From Bubalus kerabau (Eukaryota > Chordata > Mammalia > Artiodactyla > Bovidae): a stretch of DNA of 64,000 nucleotides. The stretch is taken from contig NC_073624.1 in the NCBI RefSeq assembly GCF_029407905.1, forward strand, positions 120,156,001 through 120,220,000. Reading direction: 5' to 3'. Both the position numbers and the translations under genes were made by a program. Positions 45,691-57,517 of this stretch are shown piece by piece. The notes under the pieces are model-generated. The model was not told the DNA's origin. It searched no databases and worked only from the letters and a program-made list of their open reading frames with translations. How positions within the stretch are numbered: position 1 is the stretch's first letter; every line of letters begins with the position of its first letter.

Positions 45691-46005
45691 TACCCACTCC
45701 AATATTTTTTCTTTTTTTTTTTAATATAAATGTATTTAATTGGAGGCTAATTACTTTACAATATTGTAGTGGCTTTTGCCATACATTGACATGAATCAGC
45801 CATGGGTGTACATGTGTTCCCCATCCCATCCCTCGGGTCATCCCTGTGCACCAGCCCCGAGCACCCCGTCTCATGCATCGAACCTGGACTGGAATATTCT
45901 TGCTTGGAAGATTCCATGGACAGAAGAGCCTGTCCAGGCTACAGTCCATGGAGTTGCCAAGAGTCAGACACGACTGAGCAACTAACATTTTGACTTTTTC
46001 ACTTT
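45683..46005 (+). mobile_element. BovA SINE split by an L1 3' end
   Basis: 'aatggctacccactccaata' before the insertion and 'ggaatattcttgcttggaag' to 'gacacgactgagcaactaac' after it are adjacent BovA positions. Confidence 0.88.
45708..45893 (-). mobile_element. Short L1 3'-end insertion, antisense
   Basis: The T-rich start is a reverse poly(A). The end 'ggtgcaccagccccgag' type text is the reverse of the younger L1 3' UTR at 41866-41935 (gcatcgaacctggactgg). Confidence 0.9.
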
Positions 46006-46494
46006 AAATATTTTATTGCACATATCCTTTAGTTATCAAGTAAAACTAACTATGGGCACATTCGTACTTGTGAACAATCATTCACCTTATCTGTGCCTGT
46101 CTCACTCAGTGCCCAGCTGTAACAAGTGCGATCAGGTGAAGGACAGGGGAAAGTCCAAAATATTTCACAAACTGCATAATTCCTGTGTGGTTCATCAAGA
46201 GTTGGCTGTGCAATAATTCATTTTATACTGTGAAAAAAAAACAATCAGCTTTTCTTTTCTTTTAGAGTAAACTAGGTTCTACTTAATCATAACACAGAAA
46301 CTAAATCTTCATAAACATAATTATCATTCAAAAGCAATAAAGTATAATTTTATTACACCTGCTCATTTGCTTTTCTGACATTCCACGATAAGAGCCCAGC
46401 TCTGAACATGTAAATTGCTAACCAAGCTTTATCTCTCCCTCTGCATAGCTTCTTCCTAAAACCAATATAAACCAAACTGCCCATTAAGTCTGGT
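46006..46494. other. Unassigned intron sequence
   Basis: No feature recognised. Confidence 0.5.
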
Positions 46495-46650
46495 GGAAAG
46501 GACATTACACTAAGAACTGGCAGACAGGGGCATGAGACTCAGCTTTCTCCCCAGCTACTGTGAGCTTGTGAAAGTTGGCTAACTTCTGTGGGTGTCAGTT
46601 CAGAGTTCCTTTCAGGGATAAGAGTTTATCATTATCTATATATCATATTA
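46495..46650 (+). repeat. MIR-family SINE
   Basis: 'aaaggacattacactaagaa', 'ctactgtgagcttgtgaaag' and 'ttggctaacttctgtgggtg' in MIR order. Confidence 0.6.
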
Positions 46651-46711
46651 ACCCTGAGCGACTGGTGTATCACACTAACTTGTCTAAATTATTCTCCTCC
46701 ACTCACTACTT

Positions 46712-46978
46712 TGGAGAAGGAAATGGCAACCCACTCCAGTATTCTTGCCTAGAGAATTCTGTGCACAGAGGAGCCTGGTGGGCGGCTGTCCATAGGGTCG
46801 CACAGAGTCGGACACGACTGAAGAGACCTAGCACGCATGCATGCTTTGGAGAAGGAAATGGCAACCCACTCCAGTGTTCTTGCCTGGAGAATCCCAGGGA
46901 CAGAGGAGCCTGGGGGGCTGCCATCTATGGGGTCGCACAGAATCGGACACGACTGAAGAGACTTAGCAGCAGCAGCAG
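46712..46978 (+). mobile_element. BOV-A2-like dimer with (AGC)n tail
   Basis: Two BovA units, here joined by an unusual 'gcacgcatgcatgcttt' linker. TSD tcactactt at 46703-46711 and 46979-46987. Confidence 0.93.
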
Positions 46979-46987
46979 TCACTACTT

Positions 46988-47425
46988 ATTTTGAGAAGAA
47001 AGTAATGAAAAGGTTTTAACTCTCATACAGTTTAACTCCTTGACATTTTTCACTTACCCATGAAAATACACACCAGCTACTCAGCTGTCATTCCCCATTC
47101 TTCATTCTTGGGGAAAAAAAAAAGTTCTCTTTTTTTCCCTTGAACTGTCCATGAATTTGGTATTGATTAGACAGATGTAACTATGGTAGCCAGCCAATAT
47201 GAAATAGAAGAAGCTTGCTTTGGAAAAAATGATCTTATGGTTCCACCATTGTAGCAATGAGCTAAGGTTTAGGAGCTGTATAATTTTGATCCCATAGAAA
47301 ACTTAAATGCCCAAAATGGGTATTCCTAGGGGCCTTCTATTTAACCCAGTGGCCTTTACTCTGTATTTTTATGGACCCTTTATATTTAAAGTATGTTTAT
47401 TTCCTCTTTTTATAGGATTTTACAT
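46988..47425. other. Unassigned intron sequence
   Basis: Contains A-rich and T-rich runs near 47110-47140. No repeat family recognised. Confidence 0.5.
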
Positions 47426-48056
47426 ATAGTTGATCCTGGAAAAATGGGTTTGAACTGCACAGGTCCACTTACATTCAAATTTTCTTTAATAAACATAATG
47501 GAAAAATTTTTAGACATTTGCAACAATTTGAAAAAAATTTGAACTATGTAATCTAAAAATATAAAAAAACTTATAAAAAAAAAGGCATGTCATGAATCCA
47601 TAAATTATATGTAGATATGCAATGGCACCCCACTCCAGTATTCTTGCCTGGAAAATCCCATGGACGGAGGGGCCTGATAGGCTGCAGTCCACGGGGTCAC
47701 AAAGAGTCAGACACAACTGAGCAACTTCACTTTCACTTTTCACTGTCATGCATTGGAGAAGGAAATGGCAACCCACTCCAGTGTTCTTGCCTGGAGAATC
47801 CCAGGGACAGAGGAGCCTGGTGGGCTGCCGTCTATGGGGTCACACAGAGTCAGACACAACTGAAGCGACTTAGCAGCAGCAGCAGCAGCATGCATATAAA
47901 ACACAAAATATATGTTAATTGACTGTTGTCTGTAATGCTTCCGGGTCAATAATATGATCTTAGTAGTTAAGTTTTGAGGAGTCAAAAGTTACACATAGAT
48001 TCTTGACGGCACAAGGGGTTGACACCCCTAACCTAATTGTTCAAGGGCCAACTGTG
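47426..48056. mobile_element. Tigger/TcMar-like DNA transposon, split by BOV-A2
   Basis: Left end 'agttgatcctggaaaaatgg' and right end 'ttcaagggccaactgtg' form imperfect inverted terminal repeats next to TA. Interior 'aattgactgttgtctgtaat' and 'agttaagttttgaggagtca' fit an old mammalian non-autonomous pogo/Tigger element. The exact family is not assigned. Confidence 0.7.
47617..47892 (+). mobile_element. BOV-A2 SINE with (AGC)n tail
   Basis: A complete dimer inside the DNA transposon, ending 'cttagcagcagcagcagcag'. Confidence 0.94.
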
Positions 48057-48434
48057 TTTTAATCACAGAAGGGGGTAAAATACTAAAGGCAGATATCATC
48101 AGTCCCATCAGTCATTTTACTTTCTCACAATAACAGGGATGGCAATTAAGCTTCAACTTATTCTAACAACTGAGCGTGGCTTCTTGGAGGAAACCTGAGG
48201 CCACACCTGTACTTGCCAGGAGAAGGTGCCCTGATCGTGAGAAACACCGTCTGTCCTCCTAGGGGTCGGAGAGGTGGCACTGATGTCAGATTCCTGCCAT
48301 TATTAGGACAGAATATTCTGTGGAAAGAAGTCATAATGGAAGGAAGCTTTCGACAGGCTCAAATCCACTTTGTCTCTGAGAGCTGTGCAGCGCAGAATGA
48401 GAACGTCCAAGACTATGTGACAGTCAGCTAGCTA
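48057..48434. other. Unassigned intron sequence
   Basis: No feature recognised. Confidence 0.5.
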
Positions 48435-48660
48435 CTGTTTGATGAGCGTCCATTAACAGCCATGCACTGAGCAGCCACAGGCAAGCAAAAGAGATGTGGT
48501 CTCTTCTTTTCAGAAGCTTGCAGTCCAGTGGAAAGATACAGCAAGTAAGTGTGATCACTGAGAAAATCAATGTGGACCGAATTCACAATGGCTGTTGGCA
48601 TCATAATAGTGATTCATCAGAACAAAGATGGAGCACCAAGGGAGCAAAGAGAAGCAAACA
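48435..48660 (-). repeat. L2/MIR-like fragment, antisense (weak)
   Basis: 'gcttgcagtccagtggaaag' and the preceding 'ccatgcactgagcagcc' vaguely follow a reverse L2-type 3' end. Low-certainty call. Confidence 0.35.
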
Positions 48661-50122
48661 CCTATTCAAGTTCTTACATATCACATTCTACCTTTCACTG
48701 TATTAAAGATTTCAAATGAAAAGTAAAAACACTTATACAATTGTAATATAAAGCAAGTAAGTAAATACATGCAGTTGTCAGACACATTACAAAAATTTTC
48801 CCTAAATAATTTTAGAGACTTTCTTCTAATAATTTAAGATACTTCATAGGTTTTCTTATTTGTCTTTACAAAACACCTGTAGAATCAGTATGGAGTTCAT
48901 CGGTAAATTCTGATATTATAGATGAAGAATCTGAAAAGAAGGTTTTCTATAGACCCGAGTCATTTTAAAGGACAGTGAAACTAAACCTCTCTAGTGCCTT
49001 TCTTCTAGACTGTTTTAATTATTTGTTGTATTAAGCATGAATTATGGTAGTTGCTATATAATTATGTGAAACAGTGTATTTCCCAGTGTATTTTACTACA
49101 GCAAAGGTAAAAAAGAAAAAAAAAAAAACCATTTACAACAGGAGCACACCTGTTATAGACCTGAACAGCATTTTCTCTGATTTGACATTTGCAGTTTGGT
49201 ATGTTAAATGGAATAAACCTTCTGGCTTGCCAGAGATATTCTCTGAGAAAATTTCACACTGCAAGAGTACATTAAAAACTTTGGAAGACAGAAATTCTTT
49301 CATGGCGTTAAAATTTCACTCTACCAATAACAAATTTACTTTTTCTTTTGCCTAACTGGAAAAACCAGTCCCTTTCTTCAATAACTACAAAACAATGACG
49401 TGATATCACTAAACTCTCCACCATTAAAGCTGAATTAATTCTCATATGTGAGTATAATTTGATTTGGGGGTTCTTCATATAAATCAATAAAATAGAACAA
49501 GCCAAGCAGGAGGGAGCAGGTGCTTTTGGCACTAAGTAGAAGACAAATACACTGATACAAAGTAAGAAGGCTGTAAACAAGAAGCTGAAAGCCCAGCAGA
49601 ATTAGTCTTATTTAAAATTTGGAAGATGCCTTTTTTTTTGTAAAGAAAAAGGAAAATAAATACACACAGAACTCTGGTAGAAAGAAGGAACCAGAACCCA
49701 GATGCATGAGCCAATAAACAGAAAGAGGAGGCTGCAAGGGGGCTGGCGCAGGAGTTGGCCTGGCTGGAGCAGGTGGTGCCAGTCCAGGAGGCAGAGCCCG
49801 CGAAGGGGCCTGGCAGCTCGAGTGAAGAGCCTGGTGTGCTGCTTTCAGTAACAGAGCCACCTCAGAGCCCTCAGCACAGCAACATGATTGAAAACGACAC
49901 CGGGAGATTATTTAGGCTACAGAACGTAAGACGTATTGAGACGGGGTGGCTAGTGAGCAGAAAAGCCTAATAACACAAGTGAAAAATTAGTTCTCCAGTT
50001 TTTACAGGGAGAACAGCCAGTAATAGCCAGTCTCTATCACTGCAGTCAAAAAACTCATTTGTAGAAGGAGAATTTAGAATGGGGAATGGATGGGGAGTAA
50101 GATCCCAGTACTAAGCATGAGG
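48661..50122. other. Unassigned intron sequence with a short GC-rich patch
   Basis: Mostly AT-rich. 49735-49870 is GC-rich and purine-rich, without a recognised domain or repeat. An A-run lies at 49118-49129. Confidence 0.45.
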
Positions 50123-50341
50123 GGCTTCCCTGGTGGCTCAGTGGTAAAGAACCCGCCTGCCAATGCAGGAGACCCAGGTTCGATCCCTGGATCGGGAAGA
50201 TCCTCAAGGAGGAAATGGCAATGGGAGGAAATTTCCAGTATTCTTGCCTGGAAATCCCATGAACAGAGAGCCTGATGGGCTATGGTCCATGGGGTCGCAA
50301 AACAGTCAGACACGACCTAACACTGCCTAAACCACAGCAAC
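50123..50341 (+). mobile_element. Bov-tA SINE with TSD
   Basis: Complete head and body. There is a small local duplication (ggaggaaatggcaatgggaggaaat) at 50209-50233. TSD ctaagcatgagg / ctaagagtgagg at 50111-50122 and 50343-50354. Confidence 0.94.
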
Positions 50342-50354
50342 ACTAAGAGTGAGG

Positions 50355-51177
50355 CGTGCAGCGATGATAAAGCCATGACAGCCTCCGCACTTGGCGGCGT
50401 CACACACACGCCCTGTAGACGCCATCTCAGCGCTCCTCCAGCAGTCTTACCTGGGACTGCTCCCCTCGGACCCACCTGAGACCTCCTCTGAGGACACTGG
50501 CACATCTTTAATGAGATCTACATTTCACTTCATATCAAATGCTGTCATAAGGTGGACCCAGCGTACTGTCACTGGTAAAGTTGCTCTTTCCGCCTGTCCC
50601 TGCCTGTAGTTTCTCCCTTCCCCTCTCACAGAATTTTACTAAGCATCCATGAAAAAGCACTTCTGAGAATCCTGAGACAGACTGGCTACATACTGTGGGG
50701 TTTCTTTGGGACCTAGTAGCCTTAATTCTATGGGTTCATAGGTTCTCTGCATTTAAAGCATTTTTATTTCATCTTTCTATAAGACTGAAATTCTTTAAGC
50801 CTTGGGTCCATCTCTTCAATTTCTCTTTTTACTCCTTACTGTGTCTAATAGAGTCCCTTTCACCCAAGAGGAACTGACAATGTGTTGCTGACATCCATAA
50901 AATGGCAATAAACTTTGAAGGTCCTTGTCTGCTCAAGTACTAAAATGCTATTATAATAGATTGATTGCATCTTCCCACTGCATTTTGCTTCAGGCAAGGA
51001 AATTAGTATTGTGGCCACCTGAACAGTCTCTTCTTGTAAATCTCTTCACATTTGCTTTCTAAGCATACTATTTACTAGCTCACTATGGAGCCTACAAGTT
51101 CAACATACTGACTTCAAGGAAAGGGCAGGGCTTTGCCATATTCACGCTGCCATTGACACATTTTTCTAATATTTATG
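50355..51177. other. Unassigned intron sequence
   Basis: The first 250 bases are relatively CpG-rich. No exon or repeat recognised. Confidence 0.45.
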
Positions 51178-51387
51178 TGGTGGACTGAATAACGGCCCCT
51201 CACGGGTATCATGGCCTAATCCTTAGAACCTATGCATGTTACCAAAAGGAACATTGTGTGGATTAAATTAAGAATGTTGACACAAGGGGACTATCCTGGA
51301 TAGTTCTGCTAGGACCTAAAGGTTATCACAACTCTCCTGCTACGAGGGAGTCAGAAGGAGTTTTGACTACAGAAAACGAGATTGCTC

Positions 51388-51588
51388 AGTCGTATCTGAC
51401 TCTTTACGATCCCGTGGACTGTGTCCCGCCAGACTCCTCTGTCCATGGGATTCTCTAGGCAGGAATGCTATAGTGGGTAGCCATTCCCTTCTCCAGGGGA
51501 TCTTCCCAACCCAGGGATCGATGTCAGGTCTCCTGTATTGCAGGTGGATTCTTTACCGTCTGAGCCACCAGGGAAGCTCAAGGTGACA
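51388..51588 (-). mobile_element. Bov-tA SINE inside the LTR
   Basis: Antisense 'gctcagtcgtatctgactct' to 'tctgagccaccagggaagct'. Confidence 0.92.
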
Positions 51589-51759
51589 GAAGCAGAGCGA
51601 AATCTGAAGATGCAAAGAAGGAAAAAGAGGTCATAAATCACCAAATATAAGTCCTGCAGCTTTAGAAGCCAGAAAGGCAAGGATTAGCTCATCCTTTAGA
51701 GCCTCCAGAGTGAACCAGCTTTGCAACACTTGATCTTAACCCCATGAAACTCAGTTTAG

Positions 51760-52086
51760 GGACTTCCTGGTGGTTCCGTGGCTGAGTCCACTCGCCAATG
51801 CAGGGGACACAGGTTCCATTCCTGGTCCAGGCAGATCCCACATGCTGTGGGCAAGTAGGCCCATGTGCCGCAGCCACTGAGCCCGCAATTACAGGAGCAG
51901 CCACCACAGTGAGGAGCCTGTGCACCCAGCTAGAGCAGCCCCTGCTCTCTGCAGCTAAGCAAACACGTGCACAACAACGACGACCCCGCACAGCCAATCA
52001 AGAAAATCTGGAGGAAAAAAAAGAAGACCTAAAGGAGAATGGCTGCTAACTCAGCCCCTCCTTACTGTCTTGCTTTTAAGAAAATA
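51760..52086 (+). mobile_element. CHR-type tRNA SINE inside the LTR
   Basis: Head 'gacttcctggtggttccgtg' and body with 'agctagagcagcccctgctc'. A 13-bp perfect TSD aaactcagtttag lies at 51747-51759 and 52087-52099. About 60 bases that do not look like CHR lie between the A-rich tract (52014-52026) and the right TSD. Confidence 0.92.
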
Positions 52087-52190
52087 AAACTCAGTTTAGA
52101 TTTCTAACCTCTGGAAGAGTAAGAGAATAAACGTGTGTGGTATATTAAGTCCCTAAGTTTCTGGCAATCAGTAATAAGAAATTAATATAA

Positions 52191-52442
52191 CATTTTTTTT
52201 AAATTTTCATTCCAGTTAATACATTGCTTTGTGTTTGATTTTCACCTTCATGTTAGAGCATATTTTATATTTCTCCATGTGTCACTCTTTCTACTATAGA
52301 TATAATTATTTACAGCTTTCAGTCTGCTAATATTGGCACACCTGTTTTACTTACATATATTATTACCAAGCACACAAAAGTGAAATGATTGAGTAAAAGT
52401 GAGAATCATCCACAGTAAATATTCTCCAAGTGTTGTCTCATT
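52191..52442. other. Unassigned AT-rich spacer
   Basis: No feature recognised. Confidence 0.45.
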
Positions 52443-52620
52443 ATGTTTTGTAGCAGAATCAACTGGAGTAATTGTTTAAAATTCAGATTCCTGGGTCTAA
52501 GTGCTGCAGAAATTCTGGATCATCTCTCTCCATAGAGTCCTAATCTTCATTTTAACATGCTAACCAATTGAATTATATATATTTCACTAAAGCTGAGGAA
52601 CTTCTGGCCTAGAGTCACCT
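52443..52620 (+). mobile_element. MER5A-type hAT-Charlie DNA element
   Basis: 'agcagaatcaactggagtaa', 'aattcagattcctgggtcta' and 'ctcttcattttaacatgcta'-type landmarks follow MER5A order. Confidence 0.65.
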
Positions 52621-53297
52621 AAGAACTTCTTGCTCGTTCAGTCCCACATCAGGAAAGCCTCAAGCCTAGAAAGAAATATTTAACAAAAGCCCAACACATA
52701 GGAAAACATATAAATCCTTATTCCTTAAATCTCTTTCAACATCAGAATCTTCAATGAAGACACATTCAACATGACTCATTATTTTTAATTTGAAAAACTA
52801 ATCTTGCTTTCCCCTGCACAAAAAAACGATAAACAATTGATGAGTCAGATCCAGTGTCAGACCAGTAAAAGTTGTTTAATACTGTCACAGCCCACAGACA
52901 AAACAGTAGCATTTATTCCCTATCTGTGACAGAGTAGTAAACTGAATTGAATTTTTTTTTAAGTGAGATAGAATACATGTAGAGAATTTCCCTATTAAGC
53001 TATCCGTTTTATGCTTGGTCAAATTTCTTCAACAAGATTGACAGCCAAGAACATCTATTTGTAAACACAGGAGCTCAGGGCTCAGTTGGATTCAATTTCA
53101 ATTTGGTTTGGCCCATCTGTCCTTTTATTCCCTGATTTCCAGCAGCCTGTTGACCTTACTTTTATCTATGCTACCTTCCCCTCCAACTCAGCACCATCCA
53201 GGGCAAACACAGCATCCCTCCTGGACAAGTCCTCTTTTCTGGATCTTTCAATGATGCAGGCAGTCATCCACACCTGGGGGTCAGAACTCAGAATGCC
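52621..53297. other. Unassigned intron sequence
   Basis: 53090-53290 is pyrimidine-rich. No exon or repeat is named. Confidence 0.45.
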
Positions 53298-53680
53298 TTT
53301 GTCCATTCACTCATTTAATAAATATTTATTGAGAGTCCACTATGTGCCAGGCACTCTTCTAGAAAATAAACCAAACAGACAGAAATCCCTACCATGGAAA
53401 GTTTATTTTCTGGCAGGAAAGAGGGATAAATAGAAACAACACAAATAAATGCTACAAACAATACAAATATATTGATACAATATAAACAGTAAAAATACAA
53501 ATAGATACAAATAATATATAGCATGTTAAATAGTAATCTTTTCCACATTAAATAAAAAAGTTAGAAAATGTCAAAGACCAGGGAAAGCCTCAATGAGAAG
53601 TTGGTGTTTGAATACAAATATAAAATAAATAAGGATGTGAGCAATGTGGGCATAGGTTCCAGGAAGAGCTACTTATCAAA
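53298..53680 (-). repeat. L2 3'-end fragment, antisense
   Basis: 'ttcactcatttaataaatat', 'cactatgtgccaggcactct', and 'gggaaagcctcaatgagaag' at 53580 match the reverse L2 3' part. Confidence 0.82.
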
Positions 53681-53791
53681 GTCCTGAAAACTTCATTCCT
53701 GTCCTCAAGTCTCTCCATTCAAACTCTAAAATAAATAAATAAATTACAAAATATTCCAATCATATAGAAAAGTATAATACAAAAGTACATT

Positions 53792-54053
53792 GCGGCACCC
53801 CACTCCAGTACTCTCGCCTGGAGAATCCCATGGACGGAGGAGCCTAGTAGGCTGCAGTCCATGGGGTCGCTAAGTCTCAGACACGACTGAGCGACTTCAC
53901 TGTCACTTTTCACTTTCATGCATTGAAGAAGGAAATGGCAACCCACTCCAGTGTTCTTGCTTGGAGAATCCCAGGGAGAGTGGAGCCTGGTGGGCTGCCG
54001 TCTATGGGGTCGCACAGAGTCGGACAAGACTGACACGACTTAGCAGCAGCAAC
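53792..54053 (+). mobile_element. BOV-A2 SINE, 5'-shortened
   Basis: Starts 'ggcaccccactccagtactc' (missing the first ~14 bases), with the second monomer ending 'gacttagcagcagcaac'. Confidence 0.93.
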
Positions 54054-54401
54054 AGATTTTAAATAATGTTATATTTTTTCTTCATTTGCTTCAGATATTT
54101 TTTAACCATGTAAAATGTTTAAATTCCTCTGAGGCAAGACACCTCCTTCTTACCACGTCCCTGTCTCCCACTCTAGAATTAACCATGGCAATAAAGTACA
54201 GACTTCAGTAGATGTTCAATTCATGTTATCATTGTCCTTCATTTTAATGGACATTATCAATTTCTCTTCAAAGGAGTTGTACCAATTTACATCCCATCAG
54301 CAAGGTATGACAATCCCTGTTTCCCCATATCACCATAAATTTTGAAATGTTTGTTCATCAGTGCTTATAAAATGATATCCTTAGTTATAATTTGCATCAT
54401 A

Positions 54402-57086
54402 CTACTGCAGGCAGGAATCCCTCAGAAGAAATGGAGTAGACATCATAGTCAACAAAAGAGTCCAAAATGCAGTACTTGGATGCAATCTCAAAAATGACAG
54501 AATGATCTCTGTTCGTTTACAAGGCAAACCATTCAGTATCACAGTAATCCAAGTCTATGCCCCAACCAGTAATGCTGAAGAAGCTGAAATTGAATGGTTC
54601 TATGAAGACCTACAAGACCTTTTAGAACTAACACTCAAAAAAGATGTCCTTTTCATTATAGGGGACTGGAATGCAAAAGCAGGAAGTCAAGAAACATCTG
54701 GAGTAACAGGCAAATTTGGCCTTGGAATATGGAATGAAGCAGGGCAAAGACTAATAGAGTTTTGCCAAGAAAATGCACTGGTCATAGCAAACACCCTCTT
54801 CCAACAACACAAGAGAAGACTCTACACATGGACATCACCAGATGGTCAACACCAAAATCAGATTGATTATATTCTTATGCAGCCAAAGATGCAGAAACTC
54901 TATACAGTCAACAAAAACAAGACTGGGAGCTGACTGTGACTCAGATCATGAACTCCTTATTGCCAAATTCAGACTGAAATTGAAGAAAGTAGGGAAAACC
55001 ACTAGACCATTCAGGTATGACCTAAATCAAATCCCTTATGATTATACAGTGGAAGTGAGAAATAGATTTAAGGGCCTAGATCTGATAGATAGAGTGCCTG
55101 ATGAACTATGGACAGGGATTCGTGACATTATACAGGAGACAGGGATCAAGACCATCCCCAGGGAAAAGAAATGCAAAAAAGCAAAATGGCTGTCTGGGGA
55201 GGGCTTACAAATAGCTGTGAAAAGAAGAGAAGTGAAAAGCAAAGGGGAAAAGGAAAGATATAAGCATCTGAATGCAGAGTTCCAAAGAATAGCAAGAAGA
55301 GATAAGAAAGCCTTCCTCAGTGATCAATGCAAAGAAATGAAAATAACAGAATGGGAAAGACTAGAGATCTCTTCAAGAAAATTAGAGATACCAAGGGGAC
55401 ATTTCATGCAAAGATGGGCTCGATAAAGGACAGAAATGGTATGGACCTAACAGAAGCAGAAGATATTAAGAAGAGATGGCAAGAATACACAGAAGAACTG
55501 TACAAAAAAGATCTTCATGACCCAGATAATCACGATGGTGTGATCACTCACCTAGAACCAGACATCCTGGAATGTGAAGTCAAGTGGGCCTTAGAAAGCA
55601 TCACTATGAACAAAGCTAGTGGAGGTGATGGAATTCCAGTTGAGCTATTCCAAATCCTGAAAGATGATGCTGTGAAAGTGCTGCACTCAATATGCCAGCA
55701 CATTTGGAAAACTCAGCAGTGGCCACAGGACTGGAAAAGGTCAGTTTTCATTCCAATCCCAAAGAAAGGCAATGCCAAAGAAGGCTCAAACTACCGCACA
55801 ATTGCACTCATCTCACATGCTAGTAAAGTAATGCTCAAAATTCTCCAAGCCAGGCTTCAGCAATATGTGAACCATGAACTTCCAGATGTTCAAGCTGGTT
55901 TTAGAAAAGGCAGAGGAACCAGAGATCAAATTGCCAACATCTGCTGGATCATGGAAAAAGCAAGAGAGTTCCAGAAAAACATCTATTTCTGCTTTATTGA
56001 CTATGCCAAAGCCTTTGACTGTGTGGATCACAAGAAACTGTGGAAAATTCTGGAAGAGATGGGAATACCAGACCACCTGACCTGCCTCTTGAGAAACCTG
56101 TATGCAGGTCAGGAAGCAACAGTTAGAACTGGACATGGAACAACAGACTGGTTCCAAATAGGAAAAGGCGTACGTCAAGGCTGTATATTGTCACCCTTTT
56201 TATTTAACTTATATGCAGAGTACATCATGAGAAACACTGGACTGGAAGAAACACAAGCTGGAATCAAGATTCCTGGGAGAAATATCAATAACCTCAGATA
56301 GGCAGATGACACCGCCCTTATGGCAGAAAGTGAAGAGGAACTCAAAAGCCTCTTGATAAAGGTGAAAGAGGAGAGTGAAAAAGTTGGCTTAAAGCTCAAC
56401 ATTCAGAAAACGAAGATCATGGCATCCGGTCCCATCACTTCATGGCAAATAGATGGGGAAACAGTGGAAACAGTGTCAGACTTTATTTTTGGGGGATCCA
56501 AAATCACTGCAGATGGTGACTGCAGCCATGAAATTAAAAGACGCTTACTCCTTGGAAGGAAAGTTATGACCAACCTAGATAGCATATTCAAAAGCAGAGA
56601 CATGACTTTGCCAACAAAGGTCCGTCTAGTCAAGGCTATGGTTTTTCCAGTGGTCATGTATGGATGTGAGAGTTGGACTGTGAAGAAGGCTGAGCGCCAA
56701 AGAATTGATGCTTTTGAACTGTGGTGTTGGAGAAGACTCTTGAGGGTCCCTTGGACTGCAAGGAGATCCAACCAGTCCATTCTGAAGGAGATCAGTCCTG
56801 GATGTTCATTGGAAGGAATGATGCTAAAGCTGAAACTCCAGTACTTTGGCCACCTCATGCGAAGAGCTGACTCACTGGAAAAGACTCTGATGCTGGGAGG
56901 GATTTGGGGCAGGAGGAGAAGGGGATGACAGAGGATGACATGGCTGGATGGCATCACCGACTTGATAGATGTGAGTCTGAGTGAACTCCGGGAGTTGGTG
57001 ATGGACAGGGAGGCCTGGCGTGCTGCGATTCATGGGGTTGCAAAGAGTCAGACACGACTGAGGGACTGAACTGAACTGAACTGAAT
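54402..57086 (+). mobile_element. BovB LINE, 5'-truncated, 2.7 kb
   Basis: The best-preserved BovB of the window. It begins inside the endonuclease domain and ends with the (GAACT)n tail at 57066-57086. It lies inside the ancient antisense L1, which resumes on the far side (tattggggatgttaagcacc). BovB entered ruminants by horizontal transfer (established for the family). Confidence 0.95.
54502..57062 (+). pseudogene. BovB ORF2 (APE endonuclease - RT) with two compensating indels and two stops
   Basis: 54502-54933 encodes the distal endonuclease (VYAPTSNAEE, IIGDWNAKAG, QNQIDYIL). A +1 base near 54877 moves the frame. A net loss of about 4 bases near 55340 restores it, judging from the readable protein on each side. 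The RT domain is then open to 56301 with NKASGGDGIPVELF, FIDYAKAFDCVDHKK and VRQGCILSPFLFNLY. At 56299-56301 the Tyr codon of the catalytic YADD motif is TAG. The frame reopens to a TGA at 56926-56928 (CGA expected). The C-terminal region reads on in recognisable form. Confidence 0.93.
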
Positions 57087-57269
57087 ATTGGGGATGTTAA
57101 GCACCATATCACATGTATATTGGCTTATAGTTTCCTCTTCTACACACTGCCATGTCTTCCATTGATTCATTTACCTTTTCTCTCATGATTTGTAGTGGTC
57201 CTTGGTATATTCTAGACAGTAGTAATTTGCCTGTGTATTACTTACAAAAAACTTCTCCTAGTCTGTGCT

Positions 57270-57491
57270 CTGTGTGTGTATGTGTTAGTTGCTCAGTCAT
57301 ATCCGAGTCTTTGAGATTCTATGGACTGCAGCCATCAGGATCCTCTAGCCACTAGGATCCTTTGCCCATGGAATTCCTAGGCAAGAATACTGGAGTGGGT
57401 AGCCATTCCCTTCTCCAGAGGGTCTTCCTGACCCAGGGATCAAACCCACGTCTCCTGCACTGCAGGCAGATTCTTTACCATCTGAGCCACC
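57270..57491 (-). mobile_element. Bov-tA SINE with perfect TSD
   Basis: Antisense element flanked by agtctgtgct at 57260-57269 and 57492-57501. Confidence 0.95.
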
Positions 57492-57517
57492 AGTCTGTGC
57501 TAGTCTTGAACATTATG

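Larger units (their letters stand above)
51178..52190 (+). mobile_element. MLT1-like MaLR LTR, split by a Bov-tA and a CHR SINE
   Basis: 'gtggtggactgaataacgg', 'ggcctaatccttagaaccta', 'tccagagtgaaccagctttg', 'taagtccctaagtttctggc' and 'taataagaaattaatataac' appear in LTR order across the two insertions. Non-coding. Confidence 0.7.

Noticed and set aside
50355..50620. CpG-richer stretch as a promoter or CpG island
   Set aside because: Too short and modest. There is no exon or transcription signal nearby that I can support.
54502..56928. Treating the long + strand frames as a host or viral polymerase gene
   Set aside because: Motifs and the 3' GAACT tail identify BovB. Stops and indels make it a dead LINE copy.
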